Origin: an uncultured Muribaculaceae bacterium
GTDB lineage: Bacteria; Bacteroidota; Bacteroidia; Bacteroidales; Muribaculaceae
Length of the DNA: 5,989 nt
Direction of reading: 5' to 3'
NCBI GenBank assembly: GCA_947644475.1
Contig: CANRZQ010000181.1
Location: forward strand, 1 to 5,989
The notes beneath the pieces were generated by a model that worked only from the letters and a program-made list of their open reading frames with translations, was not told the origin of the DNA and made no database searches. Positions 1-5,973 of this stretch are shown piece by piece; position 1 is the stretch's first letter; each line of letters starts with the position of its first letter. The position numbers and the translations under genes are program-made.

Positions 1-1468
1 CTATGCCATCGTAAGCCTTGCGGATTTTGCCGGACAAACCGTGCAGATCAACTTCCTTGGCACTGTGGTTGAATATCAGACAATAATGATTGACGCCATA
101 TATGTAGGCGAGCTGAGAGACAACGACCTGCGCATTTCCGGCATCAACGGCCCGTCACAAGTCACCCCCGGCCAACTGTTCAACCTCTCGGCCACAGTGA
201 GCAATATCGGAGCCGCCGCCGTTTCTGATTACAAGGTCGAACTTTATGCCAACGACGTCCTCATTGATGAAAAACCGGGTGTCGCCCTCCTCCCCGGCGA
301 CAAAGCGTCATATTCTTTCGAGCATACAATGAATATCGCAGCCCCGGCACAAAGCGTCTTTACCGTCAACGTTGCATTTGACAAGGATGAGGACACGGCC
401 AACAACTCAGCCCGGCATACGGTTGAGATGACTCTGCCTGCATATCCCGTGGCCACAGGCCTTGTCGCCGAGCACAACGGCTCTGCCGTGAACCTGGCAT
501 GGCAGCAGCCCGAAATGACCGACCTGCCTAAACTTTCCGTTACAGACGACTTTGAAAAATATGCTCCCTGGAGCATTTCCGGCGTTGGAGAATGGAATCT
601 TGTCGACGTCGACGGCGTGCCCATCGGCGGCATCAGCGACCTGACGTTTGGCACGATTGTGCGCGGAGAGACAAAATGCGCATATTATGTAATGAACGAC
701 AACGGCCTGCCCGAGGCTTTCACCGCTCATTCCGGCAATCAATACATGGTGTCGACCTACCTCTATGTCGGAGGAAAGGTGGCCGACTGGATGATATCGC
801 CGATGCTGAGCGGAGAGGCTCAGACCATCTCTTTCTATGCAAAAAGTTACAACGCCAACTATCCCGAGTCTTTTAAAGTGCTTTATTCCACCACCGGCAA
901 CGATGTCGATGATTTCATCGAGGTTGCATCTTACAGCGACATTCCCGATGTGTGGACTGAATATACATTCCCCGTGCCCGAAGGCTCAGTATATTTCGCA
1001 ATATTCTGCGACTCCGACAACGCTTTCATGTTCTTTGTCGACGACGTGACCTACATCCCCGCCAACGCCGAATCCCTCAACCTCACTGTGCTTGGCTACA
1101 ACATCTACCGAAATGGAGAAAAAATAAACGACACTCCCGTATCTGCAACCCAATACTGCGACCCCGACGGCGCGGCAAATGATGAGTACATGGTAACAGT
1201 CGTGTATCCCGTAGGCGAGTCCGCCCCGTCAGAGCCCGCCATGTGCACACTCGGAGCATCTGAAATTACCGGCGCCACGGCTATCAGCATCACCACCGGC
1301 CAACGCACCATCACCGTGACGGGCGCAACCGGAGAGGTCATAGTCAGCACTGCCGACGGCAAACTCATCTACGCCAACGCGCCGTCGCCGGTCCACGCCA
1401 TCAGCGTGCAGCCCGGTGTGTACATCGTGTCGGCCGACGGAAAGGCTAAAAAGGTATTTGTAAGATAA
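1..1468 (+). CDS. Secreted modular surface protein, 3' part (jelly-roll, CARDB, split Fn3, type IX sorting domain)
   Basis: The reading frame is open from the first complete codon (nt 2) and its start lies upstream of the window; 488 residues are visible. Numbered from nt 2, residues 1-38 look like the end of a cleaved-adhesin/choice-of-anchor jelly-roll (GQTVQINF, then MIDAIYVGE). Residues about 42-138 are a CARDB-like adhesion domain (DLRISGI, SATVSNIG, ending DEDTANNSA). Residues 147-176 begin an Fn3-like domain (VNLAWQQP). Residues 182-353 are a second jelly-roll (DDFE, then ADWMISP, FYAKSY, FFVDDVTYIP). Residues 358-417 resume the Fn3 fold (LGYNIYRNGEKI). The last 70 residues resemble a type A T9SS sorting domain, ending PGVYIVSADGKAKKVFVR. 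By family knowledge, such proteins cross the outer membrane through the type IX system and are released or anchored at the surface. The catalytic or ligand-binding part, if any, would lie upstream, so the substrate cannot be told. A peptidase or adhesin is possible. Domain boundaries are by eye. Confidence 0.85.
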   Translation, partial: YAIVSLADFAGQTVQINFLGTVVEYQTIMIDAIYVGELRDNDLRISGINGPSQVTPGQLFNLSATVSNIGAAAVSDYKVELYANDVLIDEKPGVALLPGDKASYSFEHTMNIAAPAQSVFTVNVAFDKDEDTANNSARHTVEMTLPAYPVATGLVAEHNGSAVNLAWQQPEMTDLPKLSVTDDFEKYAPWSISGVGEWNLVDVDGVPIGGISDLTFGTIVRGETKCAYYVMNDNGLPEAFTAHSGNQYMVSTYLYVGGKVADWMISPMLSGEAQTISFYAKSYNANYPESFKVLYSTTGNDVDDFIEVASYSDIPDVWTEYTFPVPEGSVYFAIFCDSDNAFMFFVDDVTYIPANAESLNLTVLGYNIYRNGEKINDTPVSATQYCDPDGAANDEYMVTVVYPVGESAPSEPAMCTLGASEITGATAISITTGQRTITVTGATGEVIVSTADGKLIYANAPSPVHAISVQPGVYIVSADGKAKKVFVR

Positions 1469-1492
1469 AAATTCTTATTTAATTCAACATCG

Positions 1493-1527
1493 GAGGTGAC
1501 GATTCATACCCGTCACCTCTTTTTTTT
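1493..1527 (+). terminator. Rho-independent terminator after the surface-protein gene
   Basis: A perfect 9-bp stem (GAGGTGACG at 1493-1501 with CGTCACCTC at 1511-1519) encloses a 9-nt loop and is followed at once by eight T residues (1520-1527). It lies 24 nt after the TAA of the upstream gene. The form is that of a strong intrinsic terminator for + strand transcripts. It should stop read-through into the DUF262 operon. Confidence 0.92.
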
Positions 1528-1556
1528 GCACAGACAAATTTAATTTATTATTTTTG
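1525..1556 (+). promoter_or_regulatory. Bacteroidota-type promoter of the DUF262 operon
   Basis: TTTG at 1525-1528 and TATTTTTG at 1549-1556 match the -33 (TTTG) and -7 (TAnnTTTG) boxes of the Bacteroides primary sigma factor exactly, with a 20-bp spacer inside the usual 19-21 bp. The predicted transcription start is near 1560, giving a 5' leader of only about 18 nt before the ATG at 1578. I see no Shine-Dalgarno sequence in that leader, which is normal in this phylum. The -33 box overlaps the end of the upstream terminator's T-tract. No operator-like repeat is seen around it. Confidence 0.8.
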
Positions 1557-1577
1557 TGATAACTAAGCATATTGACC

Positions 1578-3323
1578 ATGGATTTCTACCCGAAACTTGT
1601 ACTCGACATAAAAGGGTCGTTCTTTGTCCCGGCCTACCAGCGCGGCTACCGCTGGGGAAAAGCAGAGGTGACTCGCCTGCTCGACGATATTTACGAACGC
1701 GTGAACACCGGGCAAAACTATTGCCTGCAACCGATAGTGGTGAAACGCATCGGCGACGGACGTTTTGAACTAATCGACGGACAGCAGCGGCTCACTACTC
1801 TCTACCTGATACTTAAAGCCATCCGCAAGGAACTCTCCATCGAACTGCCCTACAATATAGAATACCAGACCCGGAACGAATCGTCGGCATACCTTGACTC
1901 GCTCGACGCCGCCCGAAAAAACGAATATATCGATTTCAGATATATCCATGACGCATTCGGATATATCATGGAATGGTTCGGCGCCGACGTAAACGACTCG
2001 ATGATGAAACGCTGGAAAGTATTCAGCCTGCTGAAAGAACAGGTGCAGGTGCTTTGGTATGAGGCCGACACCGGCGAGGACAGCCGCAAACTTTTCTCAC
2101 GCCTCAACATAGGCAAGATTCCGCTCACAAACGCAGAACTGGTGAAGGCTCTTTTCCTCAACCGGGGCGCAAAGGCCGACGGAAACATTCAGAACTCGCT
2201 GCAACAGCAGATTGCCGCACAATGGGACAATATGGAGCGCGAACTCCACAACGATGCCTTCTGGGCTTTCCTCACTAATGCCGACCCCGACGATTACGAC
2301 ACCCGGCTCGACCTGCTTTTCGATTTCTTTACCGCCGGCAGGGAGAACCATAACGACAAATATGCCATTTTCTTCGAATTATCCACCCAACTGAAAGATA
2401 AGTATTCAGGCTCGAATGAAGATTTGTGGCGCGAAATCTACGAGTACTTCCTGCGTCTGCGCGAATGGTTCAACGACAACAAACTGTATCACCGTGCAGG
2501 ATTCCTCTCCTCTGTCGACAGCAAGTACCCGATTTCGAAACTCGTCAACGACACCGAAGACATGGGCTACGACGAAAAGATTGCCCATATCGATTCATTG
2601 ATTGCATCGGAAGTGAAACTTGCCGACAACACCGCCGATACGGAGACTAAACTGAAAGAACTGTCGTATCTAAGCACCACCGACAAGGAACGCATCGAAA
2701 AAATATTGCTGCTTCTCAACGTGCGCACCATGGCCAATTCAAGCGACATGTCGAGATTCCCGTTCGACCGCTACAAAAACAAGAAACGGCATGAAGGATG
2801 GAGCCTCGAGCATATCCATGCCCAACATTCTGCCGGCCTTAACAAACGCGAGCAATGGGTGATGTGGCTCGAGGAAAACGCCAAAGGCCTCGAAGCGGTA
2901 AAAGACACCGACAGCAACGCCCCGGCCTTGCTGGCCGAAATAGCATCTGCCGTGGAAAAGAATTCTGACGGGCTTGCCGGATACCGGCTCAACCAGGATG
3001 CTTTCGAACGCCTGCGCGAACGCATAACAGATGCTTTGTCGGCCGACCGAATTTCTGATGAAGACCTCCACTCTATCGCCAACCTTGCCCTGCTCGGCTT
3101 CAAGGACAACATTGTGCTGAGCAACTCCCTATTCGAGACAAAACGGCAAAAAATTATCGACATGGACCGCTCGGGCATATATGTGCCGGTGTGTACCCGC
3201 AACGTGTTCATGAAATACTACACTCCCGCCGGCTCCAATCAGCCCCACTTCTGGGGAGCCGCCGACCGCGACGCATATATGGACCGCATCCTGGAAACCA
3301 TCTACAACATAAAAAACGATTAA
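1578..3323 (+). CDS. DUF262 + DUF1524 (HNH) protein, GmrSD-like restriction/anti-phage nuclease
   Basis: A 581-residue protein. The ATG at 1578 is preferred to the in-frame TTG at 1572 because homology-like sequence begins right after it and the promoter gives a short leader. The N-terminal DUF262 (GmrS, ParB-like fold) signature is VPAYQRGYRW at 17-26 and DGQQRLTTLY at 67-76, the motif tied to NTP binding and hydrolysis in SspE and BrxU. A second family motif, LNIGKIPLTNAELVKALF, lies at 176-193. The C-terminal HNH/DUF1524 part shows WSLEHIHAQ at 408-416 (His412 and His414 as candidate active-site residues), then after about 87 residues ANLALLG (Asn502), Asn511, Asn516 and KR at 522-523. That spacing is longer than in compact DUF1524 domains as I know them. 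No signal peptide or membrane segment is seen, so it should be cytosolic. It is the first gene of a two-gene operon. The family includes type IV modification-dependent enzymes (GmrSD, BrxU) and the phosphorothioate-sensing SspE. DNA cleavage or nicking of phage DNA is the likely role, but target and cofactor are inference. Confidence 0.9.
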   Translation: MDFYPKLVLDIKGSFFVPAYQRGYRWGKAEVTRLLDDIYERVNTGQNYCLQPIVVKRIGDGRFELIDGQQRLTTLYLILKAIRKELSIELPYNIEYQTRNESSAYLDSLDAARKNEYIDFRYIHDAFGYIMEWFGADVNDSMMKRWKVFSLLKEQVQVLWYEADTGEDSRKLFSRLNIGKIPLTNAELVKALFLNRGAKADGNIQNSLQQQIAAQWDNMERELHNDAFWAFLTNADPDDYDTRLDLLFDFFTAGRENHNDKYAIFFELSTQLKDKYSGSNEDLWREIYEYFLRLREWFNDNKLYHRAGFLSSVDSKYPISKLVNDTEDMGYDEKIAHIDSLIASEVKLADNTADTETKLKELSYLSTTDKERIEKILLLLNVRTMANSSDMSRFPFDRYKNKKRHEGWSLEHIHAQHSAGLNKREQWVMWLEENAKGLEAVKDTDSNAPALLAEIASAVEKNSDGLAGYRLNQDAFERLRERITDALSADRISDEDLHSIANLALLGFKDNIVLSNSLFETKRQKIIDMDRSGIYVPVCTRNVFMKYYTPAGSNQPHFWGAADRDAYMDRILETIYNIKND

Positions 3324-3326
3324 GAC

Positions 3327-5474
3327 ATGCCGCTAAATACATTCCGACACCTTTTCGACGATGAGAAACAGGTGACTATCCCGATGATTCAACGCGACTA
3401 CGCGCAAGGACGCAAAAAGGAAATAAAGATACGCGAGGGCTTTGTCAAATCGCTTGAGGATTTGATAAACGGAAAAGCCGGCTCGCTCGACTTTATCTAC
3501 GGAGCACTCGACAACGGCGTTTTCACGCCTCTCGACGGCCAGCAAAGGCTCACCACCCTCTATCTGCTATATTGGCTTGCGGCCAAGAGAGAGGGGATGG
3601 ATGAAGACAAATACTCATTTTTGAAGCAATTCTCATATCAGACACGCCCCAATTCAAAGTTTTTCTGCCAGCACCTTTTCTCCCATACTCCCGGCACCGA
3701 CGATGACATTGCCCACGACATCCGCTCCCAAAAATGGTATCGCCTGGAATGGAACAACGACCCTACGGTCGACAGCATGCTGCGTATGCTCCAATACCTC
3801 GACAGCCGGTTCTATCCCGACAAGGACAACATAAATCCAATATGGGATAAACTCGATAACATTAAATTCTACTGCTTCGACATCGAGAATCTCGGGCTTA
3901 CCGACGACATCTACATCAAGATGAATTCCCGCGGCAAACCCCTTACGAGTTTCGAGCACTTCAAGGCTGAGTTCGACAAGGCTTCATCGTCACGTCTTGC
4001 CGCGAAGATGGACACAGCCTACACCGACCGCATGTGGCGTCTTGGCAACACAAGCCCGCTCACTGCCTCGCTTCGCGCCAAGAATCCCGATTACATACCC
4101 GATGTCGACCGCTGTCTTCTTAATTTTATCAACATCGTGGCCCGATGCATCACCCTCGCGCTATATGGCACCGAGCCGTCGGCAAGCCCCATGGACTGGA
4201 TTCCGGAAATATATTCCCACCCCTCAGCGGTGACTATGCTCGAACGCGCTTTCGACGCCATATGCTCCGATGAGGCCGACGGCGTGTTTGAGAATTTTTT
4301 CAGCCGCGACGACAGCGACCCCGACAAGATTAATCTCGACAACATAAATATCCATCTTCTCGACACCGCATGCATCACCGGAGCCGGCATGGGCTATGCC
4401 GAACTCCTGCTCCTTTACTCTATATTGCTCTACCTGGCCAACCATAACGCTTTCGACCCCTCCGACATCCGATATATCACCGAACGGACGATGCGAAGCC
4501 GCATGCGCGTTGTCCGCAACCTGCTTAAAAACTCCCCCAACCAATTACGCCCCGAGAGATACAGGGCCATCTTCCGCGAAGTGGGAGAATTCATTCTCCG
4601 AGGAACCCTCAACGAATCGCGCACGGCTCTCAACGAAAACCAAAAGAAAGAAGAAATAGCCAAAGCGGAATATATCAGCCAAAATCCGGAAGCGGAAAAG
4701 AATATTGCCGCCATCGAAAACCATCCCCTCCTCCTTGGCGCGCTAAGCGCTATCGGCTGGACGCAACCCGAACTTTTCGGCACATTCCGCGACGCGTTCA
4801 CCGACTACCCTGGCCACTCGCCGCTGTTGACCCGCGCCATCCTTTGCCACGGCGACATCGCAAGCATGGAAAACTGGTGGCGCTATCGCATCGGCGTAGG
4901 CAAGAACGGCGGCGAAAACCTGTGGCGCGCAGTCCTGTTTGTGAACAAGGACAACTCCAAGATAAAAGACGTGCTTCCCGCGTTCCTTGCCGACTACGCA
5001 GCCAAGGCTCAAGGCGGAAAAGAGCATACTGAAATCCTGAAAAAAATAATTTCAGAATACAATCCCGACCATTTCGGCCATATCAGTTACCTCATCAGAT
5101 ACTCGTCGATACTGTCCAAGTCGGAATACGGCAAATTCTATTTCAACGACGAAATGGGATGGATAGCCTTATATACAAGATTCAAACCGGGACGTCACTC
5201 GGCGATAATGCACCTTGCCGTGATGCAAGCCTGCGAGAAAGCAGGCCTCGGCTCGCGGCTCAGCCTCGGTGAATACCTCGACAACATTCAGGTCGACGAC
5301 TCCGACACATTCATCGACGCGACAAAGCGCGACGCCGTGCTTGTCCTCACCCGCCAACCCGACGGCTCCATGGCAGAAACCGGCCGCTATCCCCTCCCCC
5401 CCTACGGCACCGTCGACACAGCCCAATACATCGCCGCCAACATCATCCCCCAAATCCTCACCCCCAACCCCTAA
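3327..5474 (+). CDS. DUF262-family protein without visible HNH, partner of the upstream nuclease
   Basis: A 715-residue protein whose ATG lies one sense codon after the upstream TAA, in the same frame, so the two are surely co-transcribed and probably translationally coupled. The DUF262 signatures are VTIPMIQRDYAQGR at 16-29 and LDGQQRLTTLYLL at 69-81. A third block, IYIKMNSRGKPLTSFEHFK (about 195-213), corresponds to the NxGKxPLT block of the neighbour. The first 215 or so residues are therefore a GmrS-like NTPase/ParB-fold module. The rest (about 220-715) contains no EHIxxQ or NLxLL...N...KR pattern. I could not assign it to a nuclease fold by eye. Recognisable short blocks are IENHPLLLGAL (463-473), ENWWRYRIG (515-523) and NLWRAVLF (531-538). 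No signal peptide is seen; one hydrophobic stretch (AELLLLYSILLYLA, in the middle) looks like a buried helix. It may sense modified DNA, hydrolyse NTP or regulate the HNH partner. A cryptic nuclease domain is not excluded. The family call is firm; the role is inferred. Confidence 0.88.
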   Translation: MPLNTFRHLFDDEKQVTIPMIQRDYAQGRKKEIKIREGFVKSLEDLINGKAGSLDFIYGALDNGVFTPLDGQQRLTTLYLLYWLAAKREGMDEDKYSFLKQFSYQTRPNSKFFCQHLFSHTPGTDDDIAHDIRSQKWYRLEWNNDPTVDSMLRMLQYLDSRFYPDKDNINPIWDKLDNIKFYCFDIENLGLTDDIYIKMNSRGKPLTSFEHFKAEFDKASSSRLAAKMDTAYTDRMWRLGNTSPLTASLRAKNPDYIPDVDRCLLNFINIVARCITLALYGTEPSASPMDWIPEIYSHPSAVTMLERAFDAICSDEADGVFENFFSRDDSDPDKINLDNINIHLLDTACITGAGMGYAELLLLYSILLYLANHNAFDPSDIRYITERTMRSRMRVVRNLLKNSPNQLRPERYRAIFREVGEFILRGTLNESRTALNENQKKEEIAKAEYISQNPEAEKNIAAIENHPLLLGALSAIGWTQPELFGTFRDAFTDYPGHSPLLTRAILCHGDIASMENWWRYRIGVGKNGGENLWRAVLFVNKDNSKIKDVLPAFLADYAAKAQGGKEHTEILKKIISEYNPDHFGHISYLIRYSSILSKSEYGKFYFNDEMGWIALYTRFKPGRHSAIMHLAVMQACEKAGLGSRLSLGEYLDNIQVDDSDTFIDATKRDAVLVLTRQPDGSMAETGRYPLPPYGTVDTAQYIAANIIPQILTPNP

Positions 5475-5669
5475 AAATCAAGAGGATTCGAGAATAATAC
5501 TCGACTATGGGTGCGTCACCACTGTTTGGTATTTTGACACAGCATCCTACACTTAGGGTGAGATTGTTCGAGATTGAATCGAGCTTAGCGAGATAAAAAG
5601 ATGGTTCATTTTGGTTCTTTCATAGTCCAAGATGGTCGGGGCCAAGCGCAGCGTATGTTTAGGTGATGT

Positions 5670-5694
5670 GCGACGGCGCAAGCCGGAGGCTCGC
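5670..5694. repeat. Bulged hairpin in the apical part of the 270-bp element
   Basis: GCGA (5670-5673) pairs with TCGC (5691-5694), and CGGC (5674-5677) pairs with GCCG (5682-5685) around a GCAA tetraloop, leaving a five-nt bulge at 5686-5690. A GNRA-type loop makes it plausible as an RNA hairpin, but the stem is short. Confidence 0.45.
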
Positions 5695-5723
5695 GTTCCT
5701 GCCGGGTGGGCGTTTCTGCCGGG
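5694..5723. repeat. Imperfect direct repeat, 13 bp, period 17
   Basis: CGTTCCTGCCGGG at 5694-5706 recurs as CGTTTCTGCCGGG at 5711-5723 (12 of 13 bases). It sits in the loop region of the 270-bp inverted-repeat element and may reflect local duplication. Confidence 0.6.
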
Positions 5724-5732
5724 ATGTGGGAA

Positions 5733-5751
5733 CACAACCCTCCGGGTTGTG
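5733..5751. repeat. 8-bp perfect hairpin in the apical part of the 270-bp element
   Basis: CACAACCC (5733-5740) pairs perfectly with GGGTTGTG (5744-5751) around the 3-nt loop TCC. There is no T-tract on the + side, only TTTG further on, so it is not a convincing terminator. Confidence 0.65.
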
Positions 5752-5787
5752 ACAATTTGTTTGCGCGTGGGACGGCTGCGCCGGGCC

Positions 5788-5807
5788 GGAACTATCAGGA
5801 ACTATGA
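5788..5807. repeat. 10-bp tandem repeat next to the right arm
   Basis: GGAACTATCA (5788-5797) is followed directly by GGAACTATGA (5798-5807), 9 of 10 bases identical. It overlaps the inner end of the right arm of the long inverted repeat. Confidence 0.6.
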
Positions 5808-5844
5808 ACGAACCATCAATAGACCATCTTTTTAGCGATTCAAG

Positions 5845-5859
5845 GACCGCAACGCGGTC
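5845..5859. repeat. 6-bp hairpin between the two repeat elements
   Basis: GACCGC (5845-5850) pairs with GCGGTC (5854-5859) around AAC. It lies between the end of the 270-bp element and the foot of the REP pair and may belong to either. Confidence 0.55.
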
Positions 5860-5865
5860 TAATAC

Positions 5866-5890
5866 GGTAGGCACGGGGAAAGCCCGTGTT
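5866..5890 (+). repeat. REP-like unit, forward orientation
   Basis: The foot GGTAGG (5866-5871) contains GTAG and abuts the hairpin CACGGG (5872-5877), loop GAAAG, CCCGTG (5883-5888), followed by TT. It matches the reverse complement of 5948-5973 except for a C-G to T-A pair swap in the stem and loop changes. Confidence 0.7.
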
Positions 5891-5908
5891 TCTAACGCAT
5901 CACGGAGG

Positions 5909-5930
5909 TTCGACTGCGGCCGCAGTCGAA
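5909..5930. repeat. Perfect 22-bp palindrome containing GCGGCCGC
   Basis: TTCGACTGCGG (5909-5919) is followed without a spacer by its exact reverse complement (5920-5930). The centre is an 8-bp GCGGCCGC site. It lies midway between the two inverted REP-like units. No poly-T follows on the + strand, so it is not a standard terminator; a protein-binding dyad or a cruciform arm is possible. Confidence 0.85.
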
Positions 5931-5947
5931 TAAAAACATCTCATCAT

Positions 5948-5973
5948 AACATGGGCTTGCGCCCATGCCTACC
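5948..5973 (-). repeat. REP-like unit, reverse orientation
   Basis: Read on the minus strand, GGTAGG (5973-5968) leads into the hairpin CATGGGC (5967-5961), loop GCAA, GCCCATG (5956-5950), then TT. The 7-bp stem is perfect and the GTAG foot is conserved with the forward unit. Confidence 0.7.

Larger units (their letters stand above)
5574..5843. repeat. 270-bp element with long imperfect terminal inverted repeats
   Basis: The left arm 5574-5626 is the imperfect reverse complement of the right arm 5801-5843. The ends TTGAATCG and CGATTCAA match perfectly. TAAAAAGATGGT (5594-5605) matches 5823-5834, and GTTC.TTCATAGT (5615-5626) matches its complement at 5801-5812. The left arm carries a 12-nt stretch (5582-5593) where the right has one base. 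Weaker complementarity continues inward to about 5653/5773 (for example GCGCAGC at 5646-5652 with GCTGCGC at 5775-5781). Transcribed from either strand it would fold into one long hairpin. The form suggests a MITE-like or other dispersed non-coding repeat. No transposase gene or clear target-site duplication is seen, so its mobility is inferred. Confidence 0.7.

Noticed and set aside
41..43. GTG at 41 as the true start of the surface-protein gene
   Set aside because: The frame is open back to nt 2 and the upstream residues continue a jelly-roll domain (LADFAGQTVQINF), so the gene starts before the window.
244..742. Minus-strand open frames opposite the surface-protein gene
   Set aside because: They lie fully inside a well-supported + strand gene, overlap each other, and have low-information translations typical of antisense frames in GC-rich DNA.
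1572..1574. TTG start two codons upstream of the ATG at 1578
   Set aside because: ATG is stronger and the family-like sequence begins right after it; TTG would leave an even shorter leader behind the predicted transcription start.
5391..5402. C-rich tract (four C, T, seven C) near the 3' end of the second DUF262 gene as a phase-variable switch
   Set aside because: Seven C is short for slippage control, it lies in the last 28 or so codons, and the whole 3' end is simply rich in CCC proline codons. Population reads showing length variation would reopen the idea.
1578..5474. DUF262 pair as a ParB-type partition system
   Set aside because: The ParB-like fold is shared, but no ParA ATPase or parS-like sites are present and the HNH domain points to a nuclease.
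5553..5874. Short open frames on both strands in the repeat zone (for example 5632-5835 + and 5659-5874 -)
   Set aside because: They coincide with inverted repeats, overlap on opposite strands and have arginine/proline-rich translations without any family resemblance.
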